NCBI GenBank assembly: GCA_900544675.1
Contig: UQVZ01000057.1
Coordinates: 1 to 16,896, forward strand
DNA length: 16,896 bases
From: an uncultured Bacteroides sp.
GTDB taxonomy: Bacteria > Bacteroidota > Bacteroidia > Bacteroidales > Bacteroidaceae
Reading direction: 5' to 3'
Of this stretch, positions 1 to 6,649 are shown piece after piece; position 1 is the stretch's first letter, and each line of letters opens with the position of its first letter. The position numbers and the translations under genes were made by a program. Under the pieces are notes generated by a model that made no database searches, was not told the origin of the DNA, and saw only the letters and a list, made by a program, of their open reading frames with translations.

Positions 1-1
1 T

Positions 2-796
2 TAATGCCTCATCGCCCTGTTTGAACAGCGTCTTGCAAAGTTCAATCAATGACGGTTTGGCGGTCAGGATTTCTATCATTTCGTAAAACTTCTGTTGTGT
101 GCGGTCGTCGTATCCGCATGCCTGCAACATACCGATAAGAAGGTCGGCAGCGCGGGCTTTCTCTGTGTCGACGGACAAGCGGTCGCCTTCGGCATTGTGG
201 AGGCGTACTACATGAAGGTCGAACACATTGGGATAGACAACAGTCAGAAGGTTGCCGGACGTGGCATCCAGCACCTGGAACACAAGTCCGCGGTTGCGGT
301 GGAAACGGCAGACATAGCCTTCACGTCCTGCAAGCGGACCGTCGATGACACGTACCAGCTCGTTGGGCTCGTTCGCTTTGGGGTTGAAAGCGTAGTCGGT
401 ATAAGGGCGTTCCAATACGACCACCTTGTCGGCGTAATTCTCATTGAACTCTCTGAATGCCCGCATCTGTGCTTCGGGAATGATGCATACCGTTACCCGG
501 TTGTCATTGGCAGACTTGGGAATATAGTGAAAATGGGTATTGGGACATTTCTCACGTAACAGAGCCACCAATGATTTATGTGTAGCAAGCACAAACGCAT
601 AGCCGTCAAACAAGGTCCTTTTACGTTCCGTCCCGTCGTGTTGCACCCGCACGGAGGTGGTCGGGCAATAGGTTTCTAAGATGTTACCGTAATTGCCTTT
701 CTCCTTGTCAATGAGGGTACACAAGTTTCTTTCATTACCGGGCTGGGTACGGACAAGAAACCAGTGATAATCAACGTTATTTTGTTTGTCGGACAT
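2..796 (-). CDS. NusG/UpxY-like transcription antiterminator (3' end outside window)
   Basis: An open frame of at least 265 codons starts at ATG 796-794 and runs off the left edge with no stop in the window. The N-terminus (YHWFLVRTQPGNERN, residues about 10-24) is the opening of a NusG N-terminal (NGN) domain. A KOW-like stretch follows at about residues 165-190 (LVRVIDGPLAGREGYV). NusG paralogues of this kind (UpxY, LoaP, RfaH) bind RNA polymerase and stop premature termination in long operons. In Bacteroides they are usually the first gene of a capsule or exopolysaccharide locus, so such an operon probably continues to the left. Unlike short UpxY proteins of about 170 residues, this one has roughly 75 or more extra residues after the KOW region, of unknown role. 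The usual small-residue loop before the last NGN strand is KRTLFDGYAFV here, so it is a divergent member. The nearest promoter candidate is the inverted-repeat segment at 1404-1608. Family assignment is fairly sure; the regulated operon is inferred. Confidence 0.75.
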   Translation of the reverse strand, partial: MSDKQNNVDYHWFLVRTQPGNERNLCTLIDKEKGNYGNILETYCPTTSVRVQHDGTERKRTLFDGYAFVLATHKSLVALLREKCPNTHFHYIPKSANDNRVTVCIIPEAQMRAFREFNENYADKVVVLERPYTDYAFNPKANEPNELVRVIDGPLAGREGYVCRFHRNRGLVFQVLDATSGNLLTVVYPNVFDLHVVRLHNAEGDRLSVDTEKARAADLLIGMLQACGYDDRTQQKFYEMIEILTAKPSLIELCKTLFKQGDEAL

Positions 797-887
797 AGGG
801 TTTTGAGTTTGTGAGTTTTTAAGTTGACGAGGTATCAGTTGACAAGTTGACAAGGTTTTTTCACCACGGATTACACAGATTTTAATT

Positions 888-1179
888 AAATGAAGAATTA
901 AGAATGAAGAATGAAGAATCGATACATCAGCAGAAGTATTGGCTTAACTCCTTAACTTCTTAACTACTTAATTCCTAAGCAAGCAGAAGTATTGGCTTTA
1001 ACTCCTTTAACTTCTCTAACTTCTTTAACTCCTTCAAAAAACTGATACCTTGTCAACTCGTCAACTTGTCAACTAAATAACTTTAACTCCTAAAAATAAA
1101 AACTTTGCGTCTTCGCGTCTCTGCGTTCAATACATTTAAAGCACAGAATTCTTCATTCTTAATTCTTCATTCTTCATTT
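888..1179. repeat. 32-bp inverted repeat pair (GAAGAAT-type)
   Basis: The arms at 888-919 and 1148-1179 match in 30 of 32 positions as inverted copies, separated by 228 bp. They are built from the unit AATGAAGAAT / ATTCTTCATT. The right arm (1148-1179) is identical over all 32 bases to 2676-2707, in another intergenic region of this window. This suggests a dispersed repeat family and not a local duplication. Confidence 0.75.
929..998. repeat. Direct repeat, 17 bp, 53-bp period
   Basis: AGCAGAAGTATTGGCTT occurs at 929-945 and again at 982-998. Each copy is followed by a run of TTAACTCC/TTAACTTC-like octamers. Expansion by slippage is a likely origin; no function is visible. Confidence 0.7.
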
Positions 1180-1403
1180 AAAAAGAGCGTTCCTCATATT
1201 ACCCTCATGACAATCGCACAAGAGCAACAAGCACCTTATTTCAGGTATAACGGCAGTATTTGGGAAGAATCTCAGCAGCAAATATCCACCGTTGTTATGT
1301 TACGAGAAGAGTAAAACGATGTACGCTTTGATAAAATTACCTTCATATCGCAAACATTTTATTATCAGTCCATTAAGTCAATTCGTTTTCGCCGCTTTAC
1401 TAT

Positions 1404-1608
1404 CGTTTTATAATATGAAACGGCAAAACCGCTGTATTGTATTGGAAATCAATAAGAACACTGTCGCTATTCGCAAGATTAGTCGAACAAATGCAGTTTT
1501 GCTGAACTAAAATTTTCCGATCCTGAATATTTTTTTGCTGTAAATACCTCTGTATTAAATCTTTTTTATATCTTTGCCCCCAGATTTGCCGTTTCATATT
1601 ATACAACG
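1404..1608. promoter_or_regulatory. Candidate invertible (phase-variable) promoter segment
   Basis: Inverted repeats of 24 bp lie at 1404-1427 and 1585-1608 (23 of 24 positions match; mismatch at 1408/1604) and bracket 157 bp. Each arm contains its own partial dyad, CGTTT-N9-AAACG on the left and CGTTT-N9-CAACG on the right, the form expected of a recombinase half-site pair. A strong Bacteroides -7 box, TATCTTTG (1569-1576), lies 8 bp inside the right arm and points right, away from the NusG-like gene at 796. Arm length, segment size and promoter position match the invertible promoters of Bacteroides capsule loci that precede upxY genes. Inversion would turn the promoter towards the regulator. 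No invertase gene is visible in the window, so switching would need an enzyme encoded elsewhere. The repeats are directly seen; inversion is inferred. Confidence 0.65.
1569..1576 (+). promoter_or_regulatory. Bacteroides -7 box inside the inverted-repeat segment
   Basis: TATCTTTG fits the TAnnTTTG consensus exactly and is followed by GC. No convincing TTTG -33 element lies 18-20 bp upstream; the nearest TTTG is at 1534-1537, 31 bp away. In the orientation shown, transcription would start near 1583 and run right towards the HAD gene at 1810. Confidence 0.5.
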
Positions 1609-1767
1609 TTGAAATTTGTCGAACATTCTCCGGTTGGCTTTCATCATACCCTCCGTGTCAATGGAGGAAAGGTAAATCTGCGCTAATCTGCGTTTCAAAA
1701 AATCCAGTGTAATGGAATAGGGACTGAACTCCTTGACTGAATTACCTGCTATCTCGCTTTTTTATAT

Positions 1768-1775
1768 TATCTTTG
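1768..1775 (+). promoter_or_regulatory. Promoter -7 box for the HAD hydrolase gene
   Basis: TATCTTTG matches the Bacteroides -7 consensus. The predicted start near 1782 leaves a short leader of about 28 nt before ATG 1810. A clear -33 TTTG is not seen. Confidence 0.55.
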
Positions 1776-1809
1776 CACAGCTTAATAACCTATTTTGACT
1801 ATTGATTTT

Positions 1810-2619
1810 ATGGATTACAAACTGATTGTACTCGACCTGGACGGTACATTAACCGACTCGAAAAAGAAAATAACCACACATACACACGACACGCTGATAG
1901 AAGCCCAAAAGCAGGGCGTAAAAATCGTATTGGCTTCTGGACGACCTACTTACGGGGTAGCCCCACTGGCAAACGCTTTGGAACTTGACAAGTACGAAGG
2001 ATACATCTTGTCATACAACGGAGGAGAAATCATCGACTGGAAAACCGGGAAACTGATGTACAAGAAATGGCTGGACGACGACGTACTACCTTATTTATAT
2101 AAATGTGCAAAAGACAATCATTTCGCCATCGTGACCTACGACCACGAATATGTGTTGACAGAATCGCCCGATGATGAATACGTGCTAAAGGAAGCCTTGC
2201 TGAACGTGATGAAAATTAAAAAAGTAGACAACTTTCTTGAAGCTATCCCCCGCCCTATCACTAAATGTCTGATTGTGGGAGAACCTACCCGACTGGCTGA
2301 ACTGGAGAAAGAAATGTATGAGAAACTGAAAGACAAAATGGGTGTATTCCGTTCGGAACCTTATTTTCTGGAACTGGTTCCGAAAGGTATTGACAAAGCA
2401 CAATCGCTTTCAGTTCTGCTGGATGAAATCGGTATGAAGAAAGAAGAAATGATAGCGATAGGCGACGGGTTCAATGACTTGTCCATGATTAAATATGCTG
2501 GCTTAGGCATTGCTATGGCAAATGCACAACCTGTCGTACGTGAAAATGCCGATTTCATTACCCTGTCTAATGATGAAGATGGCGTAGCTTATGCAGTAGA
2601 GAAATACGTCTTAAAATGA
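1810..2619 (+). CDS. Cof-type HAD-superfamily phosphatase
   Basis: A 269-residue protein with the four HAD motifs in order: DLDGT (residues 9-13, nucleophile Asp9 and acid Asp11), the motif II serine in LASGRP (Ser43), the motif III lysine in PKGIDKAQ (residues 191-198), and GDGFNDLSM (218-226, metal-binding Asp219 and Asp223). The insert between motifs II and III is the Cof-type (C2) cap, and the length is normal for this subfamily. Such enzymes dephosphorylate sugar phosphates, flavin or cofactor phosphates in the cytoplasm; the substrate cannot be read from sequence. ATG 1810 is chosen over an in-frame TTG at 1795 because the conserved N-terminus begins right after it and the -7 box lies 34 bp upstream. 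It converges with the DUF2148 gene across a repeat hairpin. Confidence 0.9.
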   Translation: MDYKLIVLDLDGTLTDSKKKITTHTHDTLIEAQKQGVKIVLASGRPTYGVAPLANALELDKYEGYILSYNGGEIIDWKTGKLMYKKWLDDDVLPYLYKCAKDNHFAIVTYDHEYVLTESPDDEYVLKEALLNVMKIKKVDNFLEAIPRPITKCLIVGEPTRLAELEKEMYEKLKDKMGVFRSEPYFLELVPKGIDKAQSLSVLLDEIGMKKEEMIAIGDGFNDLSMIKYAGLGIAMANAQPVVRENADFITLSNDEDGVAYAVEKYVLK

Positions 2620-2627
2620 AGAACTAG

Positions 2628-2708
2628 AAAATGAAGAATTAGGAATGAAGAATGAAGAATTAGAAAGAGATTACCATTCTTCATTCTTAATTCTTCATTC
2701 TTCATTTT
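2628..2708. terminator. Repeat-derived hairpin between convergent genes
   Basis: Inverted 33-nt arms at 2628-2660 and 2676-2708 differ at only a few positions and are separated by a 15-nt loop. They are made of AATGAAGAAT / ATTCTTCATT units. The hairpin fills the gap between two convergent stop codons (2619 and 2707), and its right arm overlaps the DUF2148 stop. Its position suggests a two-way terminator, though the stem is AT-rich and has no U-tract beyond the repeat itself. The right arm is a copy of the repeat at 1148-1179. Confidence 0.55.
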
Positions 2709-3240
2709 ATTCAGTTTTGGGTTTACGGTCGAAGAAAGGATTTTTGGATGATGCACTGACAGGAATGGCATATACTTGCTTGCATCCATCCAACCAATCG
2801 AGTTGCTGAGCTGCTAAACCTGCTGAGAACATAACACGTGTATCTACCCGATGGTCGGCTGCAACCGAACATGCCGAACCGATAGCGATGCCTACATCTA
2901 CACTGTTGATGGCACAAGGCACTCCTTCTTTCCGCGAAGCACATGTCTCATAGCCACAATGCCCACAATCCAAACCTTGCGGTTGTTCGCGCGTACCAAT
3001 CAGAATCACACATTCGGCACTGAGGATATTATCGGCATCGCGCAAGAAAAACTTGAAACCATTTTCTTCGTACATCTGTTTCATCGTATCCGAAAGAATG
3101 CGAATGTTACTTTCGGTCACCATAGCGATTTCGATAATGTCGAATCCTTTTCCCTTGGGTGCCGTACGTGCCGCTACCATCATCTGCTGGGCAATTTGCA
3201 GCACTTCTTCATGACGGCTGTCTCTTTCATTCAGTATCAT
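2707..3240 (-). CDS. DUF2148 iron-sulfur (ferredoxin-domain) protein
   Basis: A 177-residue cytoplasmic protein. The diagnostic region is DCGHCGYETC (91-100) followed by Cys109, giving C92-x2-C95-x4-C100-x8-C109, a plausible 4Fe-4S ligand set. Other cysteines are at 77, 124 and 153. The glycine/alanine-rich stretch VGIAIGSACSVAADH (116-130) is typical of the DUF2148 'ferredoxin domain' family. The biochemical role of the family is unknown to me; the cluster suggests redox or radical chemistry. The gene lies 99 bp downstream of spt on the same strand and may be cotranscribed, although the gap contains an inverted repeat (3272-3330) that could reduce read-through. The start at 3240 gives the natural N-terminus MILNERDSRHEEV. 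Confidence 0.8.
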   Translation of the reverse strand: MILNERDSRHEEVLQIAQQMMVAARTAPKGKGFDIIEIAMVTESNIRILSDTMKQMYEENGFKFFLRDADNILSAECVILIGTREQPQGLDCGHCGYETCASRKEGVPCAINSVDVGIAIGSACSVAADHRVDTRVMFSAGLAAQQLDWLDGCKQVYAIPVSASSKNPFFDRKPKTE

Positions 3241-3271
3241 AATTACAGTTGACTAGGTTTCAGATACAATT

Positions 3272-3330
3272 TGACCAGGTTTCAGGTGTGACTGACTTTA
3301 CTTGCCACATAAAAACCTAAAACCTGGTCA
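3272..3330 (-). repeat. Inverted repeat between spt and the DUF2148 gene
   Basis: TGACCAGGTTTCAGGT (3272-3287) and ACCTAAAACCTGGTCA (3315-3330) are inverted copies with 14 of 16 positions paired. A degenerate third copy (GACTAGGTTTCAG) starts at 3251. This could be a weak terminator or RNA-processing hairpin after spt, or simply one more intergenic repeat family. Confidence 0.45.
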
Positions 3331-3339
3331 CTAGTTAAT

Positions 3340-4527
3340 TTATTTCAAGATGCCCAATTGCTTGAAGCATTTCACGAGTTTATCGATAGCAAAATCAATT
3401 TGTTCTTTCGTATGAGTAGCCATCAGTGCAAAGCGTACCAACGTATCCTGCGGAGCACATGCGGGTGGAATAACCGGATTGATGAACACACCCTCGTCGA
3501 ACGCCAATTTGGTTACTTCGAACGTCTTGTCCGTATCGCGCACATACAGCGGAATAATCGGGCTTGCGGTATCACCTATTTCAAAGCCTGCTTCACGGAA
3601 AGACTTCAAGGCATAATTGGTAATCTTCCACAGGTTTTCCTGGCGTTGCGGTTCATTCTGCAAGATATGAAGAGCCTCTATAGCCGCAGCCGTAGCCGAC
3701 GGTGTGTTGCTTGCCTGGAATATATACGAACGTGCATTATGGCGCAGCCAGTTGATGGTATCTTTATCGGCAGCTACAAATCCGCCAATAGAAGCAAGCG
3801 ACTTGCTGAATGTACCCATAATCAAATCGATATCTTTTGTCAAGCCAAAATGGTCGCAGACGCCCCGTCCGTTTCTACCAAACACGCCAAGCCCATGCGC
3901 TTCATCCACATAAACAGTTGCATTGTATTTTTTCTTCAAACGGACTATTTCAGGCAAATTAGCCAAATCACCTTCCATTGAGAAGACACTGTCTACCACA
4001 ATCAACTTGATAGCATCGGGTTCGCACTTCTGAAGTTCCCGTTCCAATGCTTCCATATCATTATGTTTATATTTCAGCTGAGTGGCAAAAGAAAGACGAC
4101 GTCCATCAACTATAGATGCATGGTCACGGTCATCACAGATAATATAATCACCGCGTCCTACCAACTGGGGAATCACGCCTTCGTTTACTGTAAAACCGGT
4201 AGAAAAACACAATGCTTCATCTTTCCCGATGAAGGCTGCCAACTCTTTCTCAAGCTTTACATGAATATCGAGCGTACCATTCAACAAACGAGAGCCGGCA
4301 CACCCCGTACCGTACTTACGTGTAGCCTCAATGGCAGCATTGATAATACGTTCGTCGTGAGTCAACCCCATATACGAATTCGATCCGAACATCAACACCT
4401 TCTTTCCGTCCATCAACACCTCCGTGTCCTGAGCACTGTCTATTTCACGGAAATAAGGATACACACCTCTTTCCATATACATCTGAGGTGTTCTGAATTT
4501 ACTCAATTTGTCTTGTAATAGTCCCAT
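3340..4527 (-). CDS. spt: Serine palmitoyltransferase
   Basis: A 395-residue pyridoxal-phosphate enzyme of the alpha-oxoamine synthase family. It condenses L-serine with a long-chain acyl-CoA to 3-ketosphinganine, the first committed step of sphingolipid synthesis, which Bacteroidetes carry out unlike most bacteria. Visible features: DDRDHASIVDG (132-142, His136 stacking on PLP), VDEAHGLG (207-214, Asp208 and His211), and GTFSKSLASIGG (238-249) with the PLP-binding Lys242. The N-terminus MGLLQDKLSKF and the GVYPYFREI region, and overall length, resemble the Bacteroides SPT I know closely. That favours SPT over the related glycine C-acetyltransferase (Kbl) or 8-amino-7-oxononanoate synthase (BioF), which remain the alternatives. 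It is divergent from a DAGK_cat lipid kinase, with promoters in a roughly 250-bp gap. Confidence 0.88.
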   Translation of the reverse strand: MGLLQDKLSKFRTPQMYMERGVYPYFREIDSAQDTEVLMDGKKVLMFGSNSYMGLTHDERIINAAIEATRKYGTGCAGSRLLNGTLDIHVKLEKELAAFIGKDEALCFSTGFTVNEGVIPQLVGRGDYIICDDRDHASIVDGRRLSFATQLKYKHNDMEALERELQKCEPDAIKLIVVDSVFSMEGDLANLPEIVRLKKKYNATVYVDEAHGLGVFGRNGRGVCDHFGLTKDIDLIMGTFSKSLASIGGFVAADKDTINWLRHNARSYIFQASNTPSATAAAIEALHILQNEPQRQENLWKITNYALKSFREAGFEIGDTASPIIPLYVRDTDKTFEVTKLAFDEGVFINPVIPPACAPQDTLVRFALMATHTKEQIDFAIDKLVKCFKQLGILK

Positions 4528-4585
4528 ATTGTACTGTTTGGTAAATCTTAAATCTTGGCAGATTTACATTAAATTAAATAATAGC

Positions 4586-4601
4586 CCGGCAATCTCGCCG
4601 G
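4586..4601 (-). other. GC-rich hairpin in the spt leader
   Basis: CCGGC (4586-4590) pairs with GCCGG (4597-4601) across a 6-nt loop, an isolated GC-rich stem in AT-rich DNA. Next to it is a perfect 9-bp tandem repeat TGTTACATC (4606-4614, 4615-4623). Both lie between the predicted spt transcription start (near 4628) and the ATG at 4527, so they would be in the mRNA leader. There is no following U-tract, so it is not an obvious terminator. Confidence 0.45.
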
Positions 4602-4634
4602 AAGATGTTACATCTGTTACATCTAAAGAACGTG

Positions 4635-4642
4635 CAAAGATA
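4635..4642 (-). promoter_or_regulatory. spt promoter -7 box
   Basis: On the minus strand this reads TATCTTTG, an exact TAnnTTTG match. Predicted transcription start is near 4628, giving a leader of about 100 nt. A 9-bp palindrome TTTACTAAA lies just upstream at 4648-4656. No clear TTTG -33 element is present. Confidence 0.55.
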
Positions 4643-4737
4643 ATAATTTTACTAAACTTAATAGTCTATTGAAACAAAAAATTTGCCTTTATGGGGAATT
4701 CTGGAATAAAATGTGGGATTTATAAACAAATTAGTCT

Positions 4738-4745
4738 TATTTTTG
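4738..4745 (+). promoter_or_regulatory. Promoter -7 box for the lipid kinase gene
   Basis: TATTTTTG fits TAnnTTTG and lies 33 bp before ATG 4779. This supports that ATG over an upstream in-frame GTG at 4713, which would lie upstream of the promoter. Confidence 0.45.
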
Positions 4746-4778
4746 TTTCCTGTTTTAAAGAAACTATCTAGAACTATC

Positions 4779-5810
4779 ATGAACTCGAGGAAACGCATCC
4801 AATTTATAGTCAACCCGATATCAGGTACACATGGGAAAGAATTCATCCTGCACCTGATAAACAAATATATCAACCGCGACCTATACGATTACACAATCTG
4901 CAAAACCGAATATGCCGGCCATGCCAGCGAACTGGCACAAAAAGCCGTTTCGGAAAAGATAGACATTGTAGTAGCTATAGGCGGCGACGGAACAATCAAC
5001 GAAATAGGTCGTTCGCTTATCCAGACAGATACGGCGATGGGAATCATCCCTTGCGGCTCAGGGAACGGACTGGCACGGCACCTGCATATTCCGATGCTAC
5101 CCTACCGCGCCATTGAGACCATCAACCAAGGATTTATAAAAGACATTGATTATGGCATCATCGACCAACATCCTTTCTTCTGTACATGCGGTGTAGGATT
5201 TGATGCTTTTGTCAGCTTAAAATTTGCCGATTCCGGAAAACGAGGCTTGCTGACCTACCTGGAGAATGCACTTCACGAAAGCCTGACCTACCAGCCTGAG
5301 ACGTATGAAATAGAAAACAGCTCGGGTACGGTACGATACAAAGCTTTTTTGATAGCCTGTGCCAATGCTTCACAATATGGAAACAACGCCTATATCGCCC
5401 CACAAGCCTCCCTGACCGACGGCATGATGGACATCACGATACTGGAACCTTTTACAATGATTGATGTACCCGCCTTGTCTTTCCAGCTATTTAACAAGAC
5501 CATTGACCAGAACAGTCACATCAAGACATTAAAGGAGAAAAAAATCACTATCCACCGTCGCCATGAAGGTGTATTCCATTTTGATGGCGACCCGATGATG
5601 GGAGGCAAAGACCTGACAGTAGAAGTAATACACAAAGGATTAAAAGTAATCGCTCCTGAAAAAGGACGTTCATATCCTGAACCTTTCAGCGTATTGCAAC
5701 ACTTTACGGATTTTATCGGAACCAGACCGTTGACTTCGACCATCGCGGAAAAACACCGAAAGTTATTGAAACTTAACCAGAACTTGTTGCGCAGGCTGGC
5801 AAAGAGATAA
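4779..5810 (+). CDS. DAGK_cat-family lipid kinase (YegS/BmrU-like)
   Basis: A 343-residue soluble kinase of the diacylglycerol kinase catalytic superfamily, which includes diacylglycerol, sphingosine and ceramide kinases. Seen: VNPISG (11-16), the nucleotide-binding GGDGT (68-72), PCGSGNGLAR (91-100), GVGFDA (138-143) and FDGDP (268-272), in the usual order and spacing. Length is a little above the bacterial norm of about 300 because of a basic C-terminal tail (residues 305-343). It would phosphorylate the hydroxyl of a membrane lipid using ATP. Because it is divergent from spt, a sphingoid base, ceramide or related lipid is an attractive substrate, but diacylglycerol is the default for the family and sequence alone cannot decide. 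It converges with the tRNA methyltransferase gene, with 21 bp between stops. Confidence 0.87.
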   Translation: MNSRKRIQFIVNPISGTHGKEFILHLINKYINRDLYDYTICKTEYAGHASELAQKAVSEKIDIVVAIGGDGTINEIGRSLIQTDTAMGIIPCGSGNGLARHLHIPMLPYRAIETINQGFIKDIDYGIIDQHPFFCTCGVGFDAFVSLKFADSGKRGLLTYLENALHESLTYQPETYEIENSSGTVRYKAFLIACANASQYGNNAYIAPQASLTDGMMDITILEPFTMIDVPALSFQLFNKTIDQNSHIKTLKEKKITIHRRHEGVFHFDGDPMMGGKDLTVEVIHKGLKVIAPEKGRSYPEPFSVLQHFTDFIGTRPLTSTIAEKHRKLLKLNQNLLRRLAKR

Positions 5811-5831
5811 TTCGGAGCCTCGTCTGCGCCA

Positions 5832-6533
5832 TTACAATGCCAAATAAAAATCTTTTACCAGATGAATAAATTCCGGACTGTAGACTCGTGGCTCTGCCTC
5901 AATAACCAGTGTATTTGTTTGGCAAGGTGCAATCGTCCTCCCAAAAGCCAACAATGCCCGTTTAGGAGGCAACGCAGGCTTAGTCTGGACATCGGTACGA
6001 CGCACTAAATACAGATGCCGTTGTGCTGCCAGCGTAATAAAACGACCGACCGCCTCAGCCGGTAAAATAACAGAAAAGCATCCTTCTTCGGTCAATAGCT
6101 TTTTCACTGCATCGAGCAAAGACTCAAAGGTAAGCGCACTGGTATGACGGGCGACATTGCGTTGTCCATCGGGACAATGTACTTTTTCTTGGAAATAGGG
6201 CGGATTGGATACGATAACATCATATTTTTCACCATTAAAATCTGTGATATCTGCTTGCTCTATCTTCACCCGATTACCCCATGGAGAAGACTTGACATTC
6301 TCAGCTGCCTGTCCTACCGCAACAGCATCAATATCGATGCCGACTATCTCTGCATTGCTGCGCTGGGCAATCATCAAAGCAATCAGCCCACTTCCTGTTC
6401 CTATATCGAGTACCTTCCGCGCATGTCCGACCTCTGTCCAGGCTCCTAACAAAACGCCATCTGTCCCCACTTTCATAGCACAACGGTCGTGCCAAACTAC
6501 AAACTGTTTGAATCGGAAAAAAGGGTTTCTCAT
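5832..6533 (-). CDS. tRNA1(Val) (adenine37-N6)-methyltransferase, TrmN6/YfiC-like
   Basis: A 233-residue SAM-dependent methyltransferase. It has the SAM-binding motif LDIGTGSG (42-49), the acidic end of strand 2 (GIDIDA, 65-70), and the NPPY motif (110-113) of enzymes that methylate exocyclic amino groups of adenine. The N-terminus FRFKQFVVWHDRCAMKVGTDGVLLGAW is characteristic of the YfiC/TrmN6 family, which methylates A37 of tRNA1(Val). Length suits the family. It is divergent from lon, with a 173-bp gap that holds a lon promoter box and, on the minus strand, a TATTTTTG box at 6556-6563 that could serve this gene. Family is secure; the exact tRNA target in this lineage is inferred. Confidence 0.85.
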   Translation of the reverse strand: MRNPFFRFKQFVVWHDRCAMKVGTDGVLLGAWTEVGHARKVLDIGTGSGLIALMIAQRSNAEIVGIDIDAVAVGQAAENVKSSPWGNRVKIEQADITDFNGEKYDVIVSNPPYFQEKVHCPDGQRNVARHTSALTFESLLDAVKKLLTEEGCFSVILPAEAVGRFITLAAQRHLYLVRRTDVQTKPALPPKRALLAFGRTIAPCQTNTLVIEAEPRVYSPEFIHLVKDFYLAL

Positions 6534-6649
6534 AAATGCATCCTTAATTTTTCGTCAAAAATAAATAAAACACATCTTATTTAAGCACAAAACTCCGATT
6601 TATTTCATGCATTTACAAGTTTCTGTTTCCAAATTAGAAGCAGATTGTT

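Larger units (their letters stand above)
797..1403. other. Long repeat-rich upstream region, no supported gene
   Basis: This stretch holds no credible gene. It is made of several short repeat families: copies of TTGACAAG-type units (821-861, and inverted at 1036-1074), a 17-bp direct repeat AGCAGAAGTATTGGCTT (929-945 and 982-998), many TTAACTCC/TTAACTTC units (942-1090), and a 32-bp inverted pair (888-919 and 1148-1179). It also holds CCACGGATTACACAGATTTT (864-883), which resembles boilerplate intergenic sequence of many Bacteroidales. I found no TAnnTTTG box on the minus strand in this stretch, so nothing here obviously transcribes the NusG-like gene at 796. If transcription starts in the 1404-1608 segment, most of this would be a leader of about 600 nt. 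Confidence 0.6.

Noticed and set aside
95..559. 154-codon plus-strand frame
   Set aside because: It lies wholly antisense to the NusG-like frame, which has recognisable domains and continues beyond the window.
1105..1510. Two overlapping short plus-strand frames (1105-1314, 1292-1510)
   Set aside because: The first translates the 32-bp GAAGAAT-type repeat and the second runs through the left inverted-repeat arm. Neither has a good promoter or a recognisable domain.
4713..4778. Upstream GTG start for the lipid kinase
   Set aside because: It lies before the likely -7 box and the added residues are not family-like; ATG 4779 begins the conserved region.
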